From Bimuria novae-zelandiae CBS 107.79 (lineage: Eukaryota; Ascomycota; Dothideomycetes; Pleosporales; Didymosphaeriaceae): a stretch of DNA of 64,000 bases. The stretch covers positions 388,733-452,732 of the forward strand of contig ML976662.1 of assembly GCA_010015655.1 (NCBI GenBank), read 5' to 3'. Every line of letters starts with the position of its first letter. The stretch's first letter is position 1. Both the position numbers and the translations under genes were made by a program. This document shows, in pieces, positions 47,897-59,366 of the stretch. The notes below the pieces were generated by a model. It saw nothing but the letters and a program-made list of their open reading frames with translations, was not told where the DNA came from and did not search any database.

Positions 47897-50800
47897 TTAA
47901 ATTTAATTACTTTTACTAGTCACGGGATGAGTAGATTTAAATATAATTATAAACTAAAACTATAAAGTAGCACATAAAGTTAAAGAACTTACGTAAATAA
48001 ATACTATAAAGGCGATGCTTACACCTGCAAGGAGATAGAACTCTCCCTAGCAAGTAATTAAGAAGGAGTCTTAATAGACACTTAACGCTAGCAAGACTAT
48101 CTTTACTAAATAAAGAAGTTATAAAAACAAGAATAAGACCTTTTATTAAAGATCCGTGTCTTAGCACGAATAATTATGCGCAGGAAGCTATTACCTTATA
48201 AAAAAGTAATAGCTAGGGAAATAAAAGAATATCCTCCCTATTTATAACTAAACTCTCTGTATTAGGAGTTAACGAGAATAAAATATAATAATTTTTAAGT
48301 AAAGTTAAAGTACTTATTAATCTCTGAGATAACTTTTAGACTCTATTATGAGGAGTAAGAGAACTAACTAAAAAAATAGTAAAAGTACGCTAAAAACCCC
48401 TAATAATATAATAATACTCTTAAAAACCGGAGGTATAAATGAGCTATTAAAAGTAGACTAATAGATAGAGCTACTAAAGAGATTAATAGTAGAGCTTATC
48501 TTAAACTAAGAAAGAAGCCACTATTCTAAGATTCTTAACTTAGTCTAGTTTAATAGCAAATGACAGGATTACTGCTACTTTAAAATAATAATATAATATA
48601 AGCTCCTAGAGGACAGGGACTGCCTTAGAAATATACCTAAATATATTATTAGTTAATTAATAGGACGTATAGTGACAGTGGGAATTACGTACCTAGACTA
48701 CTACTTAGGATGTACTAAAGCTAACCTTTAAAAGGTACTAAACTATAACTTTTATAATTACCTAGCGGAAGAAATCGCTCGTAACCGCTTACTTATAATA
48801 TAATAAGGGAAATAGAAGCTTTATAACTTTAATTTTAACTTTAATAACTACGCTATAGAAGCTAAGGAGTATAGTTAAAAATTTTAAAAACTTATATCTT
48901 TAAAGCCTCTATAAGGACATACAGGACTAAATAGTTATAGTAAATATGAAAAATAATTAGGACCTGTAAGGGGTCTAAAAAAAGTTTATAAGGTTAAAAA
49001 AAACCTCTTATAAAATATATTATAGTTACTAAAGTTTTCTACCAAGAACGGGACGCCAGACGAGATAGATTAGAAACCCACCTAAGCTAACCCTAGAAGG
49101 AGGTCTGGCTAATAAAGCTAAAATAGAAAATACTAAGCGATAGAGCTATAGGATATAGGTCTATTAATACCTAAAAATAAGCCACGTAGGTGTTGCGCGA
49201 GGTAATAGAAATCTGTAAGAAAAATAGTTCTTATTTTTATTATAGAGATATAGGATACTGCGTAAAGTAGTATATACTTTTACTTATGTTAAAGCTATTA
49301 TAAGTTCGCGCCACTGCACTTGCTACTAAAAAAAATTTAATAAAAAGTTTAATATAGCCTTAATTAATTTAGAAAACTAGATCCTCTTAGCAATAGTCGC
49401 CGCTAGAAGGTAAAAGTAAGAAAAGAATAAAAGATAAGTTTTAATAACTTTTAAAAGCTATAGCTAAATTTAACACCAATAATAGTACACTCGCTTATTA
49501 ATAATATTATGTTTATATTAACAATAATTAATTTCGGTTATTTAAACTTTAAATTTATATTAAAAAAATTTATAACGAAAGTCCACCTACAGCGTAAGAA
49601 CCTACCCTATTTATAAGAGATTATTAGTATTAGAGGCATGCAACTTTTCGTACGTAAAGTAGTCTAACTAAAAATAAATATTAATAGCTATATAAAACTA
49701 ATATAGCTATACATCTTACTTAATAACGGGTTGTATAATCTAATCCTTAGCCTAATCTAAATAACGACGATTAGGGTTAAACTAGCCCTAGTAAAAAATT
49801 TAATCTAAATTAGAAGTTTAGGCACCCACATCTGTAACTAAGAAAGTAAAAAACTATTAATAAAGCCTTAAGGGGTATTAGCTATAGTTTTTATAGCCCT
49901 AAATTAGCGTAATTAACGCCTAAGAAACAAGACTAAGGTGTTTTCTATATTAATAAAAGATATATAGAAGGCGTTAACCCGCAAGCTAAAGGTAAACCTA
50001 GAAGAGTTACTATCTAAAGCCTTTAAGAACTTATAGCGTATCTTTTATAGGGAATAAGCTAAAAAGCTCCCCCTGTACTATAAACCTAAAGTGGATCTTT
50101 TTATTCCTCTCGTGGAAAGAGATGGCGAGACTTTAGTGATCTCCTATAGTCTTCTATCTAATATATCTTGTGAAGAGTTGCTTGTCCTTTAAAAAAAGCT
50201 TACTAAATACTTAAATAAAAGCTTTATTTAAGTAAGTAAGTCTAGCGTACCCGCTCTAGTGTTATTTACTAAAAAATTTAGTAGAGGACTACGCTTCTAC
50301 GTTAATTATTAAGTCCTAAATACTATTTTAAAGAAGACTAGTACCCTTTACTATAAATTAGTAAGACTTTTTAGCCCCTTATAAAGGCTAAATAGTTTAG
50401 TAAACCTAAGGTAATTTAAGCCTTCTATAGGCTTTAAATAGTGAAAGGTAAAAAATTGAAGATAGCGTTTAAAACTTAATTTAGTTTTTATAAATAGCTA
50501 GTAGTTCCTTTTAGCCTAGCTAACGCGCCGAGTACGTTCTAGTAGTATATTAACTAGGTACTAAGGGAGCACCTTAATAACTACTACTTAGTATATATAA
50601 ATAACGTTCTTATCTTCTCTAGTGGTAGCTAAAAAGACCACGAAGAGAAAGTACGAACTATAACTTAAAAGTTAGAGACTATAGGACTATAATTAAATAT
50701 TAAGAAATATAAGTTTTAAATTAAAAAGACTAAGTACCTTAAATTTATTATAGAAGTTAATCAGGGCGTAAGCATAAACCTAGATAAAGTCTAAGTAATT

Positions 50801-53800
50801 TAAAAATAAAAGCTACTAACTTTTGTAAAGGGAGTTTAGAGCTTTATAGGCTTCGCGAACTTTTATTAAAGATTTATATAAAACTTCTCTAGTATAGTAA
50901 GCCCCCTTATAAAGCTTACTAGTAAAAAGTAGAATTTATCTAGGGATAAGAGTAGTAGCATGTATTTAACTTCTTAAAAATAGTATTCTATAAAGACTCC
51001 GCGCTAGCCTACTTTCATCCTAAATAAAAATTAGTACTAGAAGTAGATGCCTTTAGCTAGTTAACTAAGGAATACTTCTCTTACTATAAAAATAACAGGA
51101 TTCTACGCCTGGTAGCTTACTTTTTAGTACAGAATAGCCTAGTAGCATGTAACTACGCTATCTATAATAAAGAGATACTTATAGTTATTAAATATAAAAA
51201 TAAATAAGACTATATATGTATAGGTGTAAAGTACCTTACAGTCTACACTAATTATAAGAATCTTACATATTTCGCTACTAAATAAAGATTATACAAATGA
51301 CACATTTAGTAGGTAAACATACTTAGCTATATTAATATAATATTTATATATAGACTAGGGTTAGTAAACTCTAGGATAGATACTTTCTCCTAAAGAGACT
51401 AAAACCTGCTAAAGGATAGTAGAAATAATAGATTAAAGTTAAGGCGCTTTACGCTTTTTTAAAAGATAATTAAAAGAAATAGGTTAAAGTCTTTCGTTCC
51501 CTAAACACCTACTACTATAAAGGAACCTAACTATATTAAAATTAATAAGGACCTAGTGTTTGCTTACCTAATACGACTTAAACTACCTATATTAATCCTC
51601 TAAAGAGGTAATAACCCTGTTAAGCAACGTAAACTAGACTTTAACACTATATAGTAAAAGGTAAAACGTAATAAAGACAGCGCGTATAGTAAAATAAAGG
51701 TCTATATTAAGAACAGGCTTAAGAAGTTTAAACCTAGGTGGAAGATATCTATTAGTATCTTAAAATATAGTATAGATAACGAAGGGTACCTATACTACAG
51801 GTTAAGATAATAGGTACTAGAATTAAAACTTTTATAAATAAAGCTAATAGTAGTCGCGCATAGTTTTTTAGCTTTAAAATACTTAAAATAAAAAAATACT
51901 TATAAGATTCTTACTTAAGAATACTTCTTCTTAGGGATATCTAACTAATTAAGGTAGTATATTAAGAACTATAATATTTATAGAAGAATTAAACTATAGA
52001 AAAAAACAAAATAGGGTCTGCTAAAGCCCTTACTACTATCTAAACAAGGATAGAAGAATATTATAATAGACTTTATTATAATTCTACTTAAGAGCGATAG
52101 CTGCACGAATATTATAATAATTATAAATAGACTTAGTAAGAATCCTAAGTTTATTAGCCTCTTAAATTTTAATATATCTAATGTTATAATAGCGTTCTTT
52201 TAATACTAGATGATAGACTACTTCTTTTCCTCCTCTATTATATTAGACCGCAGGGGACAAGTCGTAAGCAAATTTTAGACTACACTCTATAAATAAGCAG
52301 ATATTAACTAAAGACTATCTATAGTAAAGCACCTAGAGACAGACAGGCAAATAAAATAAATAAACTCTATTCTTAAAGCCTACGTCTGGGTATACTATAA
52401 CTAGTAATAAAATAATTAAATAAAGTAGCTTCCTATAGCTTAGATAGCTATTAAAGGGAGAGAAGCTATATTAATAGGAGTTAGCCTATTTTTCCTATCT
52501 TATAGCTAGAACGTTAAACTAGTTAAGAACTTTAGGGTATAAAAATTAGCCTTAGAGCTTGGAACTAACGCAATAAAGACCGTAAAGGTAGTAATAAAAA
52601 CATTTAAGGAGGTTTTTAACTTTGCCTAGGTAATAATAATAATAGCCTAATAAAATTAAGAGCGCCTAGCGAACTATTAATATAAAAATACTTTAATTTT
52701 AAAGAAAGGAAATAAGGTATAGCTAAAGTATAAGGACTACTTTTAAAACTAATATTTAAGTAGGAAGCTTAACTAAAAGTAAGAAAATTTTACTATAAAA
52801 AAGGTAATAAACTCTTATATAGTAAAACTAGATATCCTGCTAAATATGCACCTAAGGTTCAACGTAGATAGACTAAAGTTAGCCTTATTAAATCCTCTCT
52901 CTAGTTAAACTAATAATAACGCCCAGCCCAAAGCAATTATAATAAAAAAAGGGAAGAAGAAGTATATTATAGTTAATATATATAAAAAACGCAAGTCCTG
53001 TAAAGGTAAGAAAGTAAAATACCTAGTATAGTAAGAAACCTACTTTTAAAGAACTTAAAAACTTTATAAGAATCTTAACTAAGCTACTATATTAAACTAT
53101 TAAGAGAAGTTTACTAAACTATATTAAAATTATAATAGAAAGCTCTTAATAGGATTCTACCACGATATCCCCTAAATTAACTTTTATTAGGGCCTAAAGG
53201 AGGCTCTACGATGCCTGCCTTGCTAAGTTAAAAAATTTTACTAGATAAAGGTATCTAAGATAAGGGTAGGAATAATTTTATTAAAAAATAAAATTAAGTA
53301 TTAGGGAAGAAAGTTAAGAAGGAATTTTAAAAAAGTAACTTAAAAAATTCTTAAAACTACGAAGGATAATAAGGGAACTATATAATTTTTATAATAATAA
53401 GGGATAATTCTTACAAAAGAAGTAAGCCTTATAAGTAAACTAAAGTAAAAAGAAAAGAAGAACTAGGTAGAAGGGGTATTTTTAATTATTAAAAAAATAG
53501 TAAAACTCTCTTTAATAACGTTTAGGTTTACTTCTCTACCCTTTAATTTACTACTAGGGTTAGGGAAGCTATTATTCTTCTTACTTAAGCGCTTTCTAAT
53601 TATAATAGCCTAAAGCTACTAGCGTAAGCCCTAGTAGGCTTAAATAAATATATTAGCTTTCGCGAGGACATTATCTATTATTTAGAGACTATTTATTATA
53701 ATGACCTTATCCACTACCACGAACTTGCTAGAGAGCTATATAATGTTATTTTTAAAAGATAGCTTTGTTATTTAAAAGGAACTTATAGAAGGGTTTTTAT

Positions 53801-54510
53801 ACTCTTAATAAAATGCTTTAAGTTAGTATTATAAATTTAAAGAAAGTTAGAAGTTTTTTTAACTATAATAGTAATGCGCTCTAAGAGCTAAATAGCCTTA
53901 AAAGAAAAAGTAATAGGGCCCGAAGTAATAATAGTCTTACTCTTAAAAAAGTTATAGTAGTTAATAATAGTAACCTTACGAGCGAAATAAAACGCGTTAA
54001 GATTAATAATAAAGGCCTTTTATTCCTAGCTACTCTTTAAAACCTTATTTATAAGATAGTTTATACTAATAACTATAATATTAGCAAACTCTTTATAGCT
54101 AACTTTATTAAGGGTAGGCTAAATCTAAGTAGGAGAAGAAGTTAGTAGAGCATACCTTAAAGTTATCTAAAATTAGTTAGACTAAAGTATACTTATCTAG
54201 TATAGCTAGTAAGCTTATAGATACGGTACTCCTCGCAGGATACTATCTTACCTACTAGCACCTACTAATAGACGCGTCTATAAGTAATATAATTAATATA
54301 CTAGCGCTTAATTATCGCGCGTAGTAAGATTGAACCCTAAAAGCTAAGCTTATTAAGTTAGTAAGTGCGCACACCTAGGCTAATAAAAAACTAAGAAGGA
54401 GGTTAAAAGAGTAAGAAGGTAAGTTTAAAAGGTAAAAAAAGCGTAAAAAAGAGTCTAAAACTTACTTCACAAGCTTTAAAAGGACTAAACTTTTAAGTAA
54501 GCTAGCTAAG
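47897..54510 (+). pseudogene. gypsy B gag-pol remnant
   Basis: Collinear with A: decayed knuckle at about 49230-49275, RT at about 50230-50800 (YINNVLIFSSGS, both catalytic Asp positions altered), integrase at about 51900-52400 (SDSCTNIIIIINRLSK-like), chromodomain-like segment at about 52966-53080, and 3' region to 54510. Nothing can be translated over any length. Its value is as an outgroup: it marks the uninterrupted sequence at each of A's insertion sites. Confidence 0.85.
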
Positions 54511-54733
54511 TGTAATGAGGTAAGCGCCCCGCTTACTAAGCCAATACTATGTGACTTCCTCACCTGCACCAAAAGGTACGCACGAGAATACTTAAGCCAA
54601 GTATTACTCGTATAGTATAATATATATAGGATATGCTAGGGTCAGCCACTAGCGCTAGTGTTTGATCCTAGCCTAGCGAGAACCTCTATAAGCGAGAGAA
54701 GGCCACGTGTTCGACCGTGCCTACCTCGTTACA
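54511..54733. mobile_element. 223-bp solo LTR or MITE-like element at a junction
   Basis: It starts TGTAATGAGGTA and ends TACCTCGTTACA, a 12-bp inverted terminal repeat with one RIP-type mismatch. It holds the perfect palindrome ACTAGCGCTAGT (about 54650-54661) and CACGTG near 54703. RIP is mild compared with its surroundings. Left flank is gypsy B; right flank is a G1-family gypsy, so no proper target duplication can be read. It may be a solo LTR through which two copies recombined. Confidence 0.75.
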
Positions 54734-57700
54734 AGAAGGTTACTAGGGCGTTTATTAGTTTTATTAGTATAACTATATACTTAAAGAGACTATATCGCGT
54801 GCGAAAAGCTATTTTCTACTTATAGCCCTTTATAATTTAAATTTTATAGAATCTATCTTAGACGTTAAATTTCGTAAACTACTTAGCTCCTTAGAGTCGA
54901 TCTATAAGCTCTGTTATTAATAGTAATAGGTAGTAGTTTTTTACGGTTACGGTGTTTAGCTATTTATAATTTATATAAAGTTACAGCCTGCCGTCTTTTT
55001 TATAAATAAAGAGTATAGGGAAGGCTGTAGGACTTTAACTAGGCTACTATTTCCTTAAGCGTAGGTTCTTTTATATTAGCTCTTTTAATTCTTTCTCCCA
55101 TTTATAAGTAAGGGGCTTTAGGCGCTCTAGCTATAGTTTAGCTCTTTTTACTAGTAGTATTTTATAATCCTACTCTTTATATTTTGGTAGGATAGTTTTA
55201 TCAAGTTCTTTAAATAAGTCTGCGAATTCCTTATATTCTTCTAGTAGACCTAGGTTATTAGGAATTATCTTAGCTTCCCTAACCTATATATAGTACACCT
55301 ATCCTAGGTACCGCTTTAAGATCTTATCTATCTTATAAACTAATATCTCTTATATTATAGATAATTAGTTATCCTTTCTTACCTAAGGTTTTTAGGGAGT
55401 TTTCATTTACTAGGACTTATCTTAAGCTATTTTTAGCATGTTTTAGGGTAGGATTATTCTCTTACGCTAATTTATTTCAGGATTATACTACTTTAGCTAT
55501 TTATATCTAATAATGACTTTAATATCTCTTATCTCCGCGATAGTGAAGACGTGTTGGCTCTTTAGGCCATTTATATTAACTTATACTAGCGCCGTCTCGA
55601 GGCACAGCCAATTGTTACTATATTTTTATTATTAGGTTCTATGTATAAGTCTTATTTATAGTAGTATTGTCTTATTATAATATAGCATATTATATTTCTT
55701 AACCACCTATAGGATAATTAAATACCCGTCTACCCCTAGGTTAATAAGTGCTATAATATAATACCTATACTCTATAATATTCTTAATTAATCGTTTCTTA
55801 ACTTAGCGAGTGTCTACTTAATAAGGTATAATAATTATACTATTACTAATATAGCTTGTTACCTAGTAATAATTTAGTTTTTTAAATCCTTTAACTAACT
55901 CTTTATAGCCTCTTAGATCTAATTCTTAACCTGTGCTAATTTTAAGATTTCCTAAATTTTATACTACCTATATTACTATTAATATAATACATACGTCTCT
56001 TTAATTTTATTAAATATATATACTCCTGGTAATCTGTATTAAGTATAACCTAGAGTAAGGTATTTGTTTTAAGCTAACATGCTATATCTTAAGTAGCTAT
56101 TAAAGGAAACTACTTTTTCTTGCAGGCTTAGGTGTGCAAAGCACTATAAGTAACACTAGTTCTATAGGATTAATATATAATCCTTATCTTTTCCTAGCTT
56201 TGTGTTCCCTATTGTCGTGTCGAGGTCTCGAGGATCTAGGCCCTAAGGGAACTAGTCTATCTTAAGCTTCTACTATTCGTAAAGCTTATAATTATTATTA
56301 AAGTATTAATACTATTTATTCTACTTATAGTACTTAGTCTAGTACATAGGAAAGTGCTCGTATCAGTTATTAAATATATTATATTAACTCTTCTTTAATT
56401 AATAATAATCTAAATCCTGTACAAAATAAGTAGTCTTAACTTAAGCCTTAAAGTGCTATTAATATCCTTTATGCGTGTATTACCACTACTTAGCGCGCTT
56501 ATATTATTCTAGTATTATTACCTAGCGCAGGTAATGCTTTAGGAGGCCCTATAGCTTTTTAGCAAGCTAATAAGCATCCCACGCGTGTGGTTCTTAAAAA
56601 ACCACTTTTATCTTGCATTAGGATAGATAGTGTAGCTTACTACTATATATCTAATAAACGTTATCTGCTAAACAACTAAAAATATCGTATTTTTATAAGA
56701 CCTTTCGCTTCTCTACCTACATAGCTAGTAGTTTAAGGATATTCTGTGTGAGGTCTATTTCCTTATCTCCCACCGGGGTGAGGGTGGCCATTGCCACGTG
56801 TAAGAGGCTAGTCGTGCTAACCTTAGTCTTTATTTTTAGGTAGTCCTATGCGAAGTGGCCCTATTCTCTATATTAGAGATAGGCTTTATTTTTAAACCTT
56901 TACTCTTACTTCTCCTATAAGATACTATTCTTACCCTAGTAGCCTTTCTTTAGCTTATATAGCTACTTTCCTTTGCTATTTTTCTTTTTATACTATTAGG
57001 CTTTATTAGTTATAATAACGTCTCCGTCCCTATCTCTTCCTGTAAGTCGGATGCTAGTTTCCTTTTAAAAGAGTAATTAGGTGCTGTGCGGTTTTTTTAT
57101 CTTTCGCTTATATAGGTAATTATTTATTTTAATAGTATTATTTATAAGTTCTTCTAAATTATTTACTTTTCCTTAATAGACTAGTTTATCCTTAACTATT
57201 TCTTTTAGCCTATTATAGTAGGTAATTATAAGTAGGACGTCTCTCTATTTATTAAGCTCCGCTATAATTTGCTTAAACTCTAAGGTATAGAGTACTATAA
57301 ACTTTTCTTAATATAGGTATTAAAGGCGTATTTTAGCCTAATATTTCTTATTAATTATACTAAATATTCTTTTTATAGCTTTATAAAAAGACTCCTAGTC
57401 TTTAAAAGCGTCCTTAATAGCGTCTAATTTACAACTCTTAAGCTTACTATACTTAAAAAAGTTATTAATTATTAGTTTAGCCTACGCGGCCGCCTTATTC
57501 TGTATATTTATATAAATAACTAAAATCTTATTTTATTCTATTTTAAACCTTCTTAAGTTATAATAAATAAATAGTTTTATTTATATTAGGAATATTCCTA
57601 GGTATCCTTTACTAGTATATGGTTTAAGCTTAGGGACCTTTAGTTAATACTTTATATTTTTTAATTTATTTATTTTTTCGCTTATCTCGTTAATAATTTC

Positions 57701-58264
57701 CTAGAGCTAGGCTATTTAAGCTACTTATTTAGTAAATAGCTCTCTTAGAGTCTTTTCTTTATATGCTAGGGCTAAGGTTGTTAAGCTAGGTCCTACTATT
57801 ATACTTTAAGATAATTAAAGTGTTATAAGGCGCTTTCGCTTAATCTAATCTAGGTTAAGGTAGTAAGGTAATAAGGTATCTTATAAATTATTTAATAATA
57901 TAAGTTAATGCGACACTTAGCGCGTGCTAGATAATCTAATCTTATAATAAATAAAATAACTATTAGTCTATATAGGAGAACGTACTTGCATAGAAGATAT
58001 ATAAGTTGACTATAAGGAGCGTAGAAAGGAAATCGTCCTATATATATACTCTCCTCGTCCTATAGAGTCCCATGGTATTCCATATCCTATCCCCGTGGGA
58101 TCCCATGGAATATCCTGGGACGTCACGTGACTGGGGTCACGTGGTCTTATAATGTCCTATGGTCTTGGCGTCTAAGACAGCCTGGGACGTTACGTAAGCC
58201 CAAGGTGGGGCCTGTTTGTTGTTATAAGGCCCGTAGTCCCACCTTCGACTTCTGGATCGTAACA
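54734..58264 (-). mobile_element. truncated G1-family chromovirus (G1-B)
   Basis: Minus-strand gypsy fragment collinear with G1 from just upstream of the RT YLDD motif (G1 near 16300) through protease (about 55740-55800) and gag to the 5' LTR at 57821-58264. The 3' half (YLDD, RNase H, integrase, chromodomain, 3' LTR) is missing at the 54733 junction. The site of G1's MITE is empty here (about 55840). RIP is dense. Its LTR outer end, ATCGTAACA, is the last base of the A+T-rich block. Confidence 0.9.
57821..58264 (-). repeat. G1-B 5' LTR
   Basis: 444 bp, homologous to the 450-bp LTRs of G1, including the paired CACGTG boxes (GTCACGTGACTGGGGTCACGTGG near 58120-58145) and GGGATCCCATGG. The right flank TACGT starts non-repetitive DNA. 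Confidence 0.9.
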
Positions 58265-59366
58265 TACGTGGCCGAAAAGCATATGGCCGAGCTTACAGCA
58301 TTATTAAAACATGTTTTAAATAGAATAACAACGTGTTTCAACTTACTCTATACAAATAGCTAGCAATTATAATACGGCACTTTACCTTAGCAAAGCAAAT
58401 AATCTTCTCGCCATTCTTGTTCTTGTTAAACGGCGGGCAACCCTTCGGGAGGCCAGGGAAGGCAAGGTAACGCTCGTAATGTTCTTAAAACATGTTTAGA
58501 ATAGAATAAGAACTTGTTTTAGTAGGTTTACTTACATATCCACAACTAGCAGCTATGGTATTCAGGTAAAGACTCACTTAAAAAATGTGGCTAAGCAGAG
58601 AGCAAAAATCACGATAGTATCACAATTTTATCTTGTTTTTATCTTGTTTGTAGCTACCCCTCACTTAGCGTGCTTTGCCTATTTAGGACCTCCGATCCGG
58701 TGCGCCAACGCTAGCCAAAATGACAGGTTAGCCTCGGCAAAACTCAGGTCAGGCTGACGTGTACGTACTGCGCGATCTCCCCGTTGCTTGACAACAGCTG
58801 AGACCCAGAAACTCGAGCCTGCAGTAGCATAAACAATACTTTCCGATCCGGCACTAGCATATCGAGCTGCGCAAGCATCTCCAACAAGATTTGGTTGTTG
58901 CATTGTTGAGCGCGCAGTGCCATGCAAAGGAAGCACGCCCCACGCAACTAACTGTGCATGAACCAGTTTCCCAGTGTGTAGTTGTACGAGTCTTTGCATT
59001 GTACACTACCTACTCAAATCCAGCTCCAAATTGTACAGCATATGAGCGAGCCCTATCTACTTGCTTCCACCAAAAATCGACAGGCTAAAACCGCTTCGTA
59101 TGCGTCGTGAAATCGTATGTAGGATATCAGAAATGGAGACTATAGTCTGGTGAACAGCGCCGAAGCGAATCGGAACGCCGCCGAGAACGGTACATCTAAC
59201 AGTAACAAAAGGAAACCCAATTACAAAACGATACGTGTGTCGAGAATACAGAGATTGAACGTTGAAGTAGGTATGTCGACGCTTGCACCAAGCAGGCCCG
59301 CTGCCCGGTGATGGAGACGGTATGAAAATCACATGCGAACCAAGTACATTTGTACGCCAAAGGAAA
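58265..59366. other. intergenic region at the border of the A+T-rich block
   Basis: Base composition returns to normal within a few hundred bases of the LTR end. It holds two copies of a 35-bp repeat (58304-58338 and 58485-58519). From about 58680 it has ordinary fungal composition and could contain the 3' untranslated region of the gene at 59367-60560. Short open frames at 58679-59088 overlap on both strands and show no family features. Confidence 0.6.
58304..58519. repeat. pair of 35-bp direct repeats with palindromic cores
   Basis: 58304-58338 and 58485-58519 match at about 31 of 35 bases (TTAAAACATGTTT ... TAGAATAA). The core AAACATGTTT is a palindrome. The pair flanks a G+C-rich patch (58430-58470). 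It might be the ends of a small unrecognised insertion or protein-binding sites. Confidence 0.6.

Larger units (their letters stand above)
47736..54510 (+). mobile_element. Ty3/gypsy element B, collinear with A, heavily RIP-mutated
   Basis: The 5' LTR at 47736-47896 and internal sequence follow gypsy A from its gag start to near its 3' end, in the same orientation, without A's four insertions. It stops at 54510 before the 3' LTR, where a 223-bp terminal-repeat element and then a G1-family fragment begin. RIP is visibly stronger than in A: zinc knuckle ligands, RT and integrase motifs are mostly lost. Confidence 0.92.

Noticed and set aside
54511..54733. tRNA- or 5S-derived SINE
   Set aside because: No clear A/B box pair or A-rich tail seen; the inverted TG...CA termini fit an LTR or MITE better.
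1..58264. CRISPR array, bacterial operon or biosynthetic cluster
   Set aside because: No spaced short repeats of that type, no dense open frames; all structure is explained by retroelements and DNA transposons of a fungus.
58127..58363. 78-codon frame across the LTR border
   Set aside because: Half is LTR and half flank; no family features.
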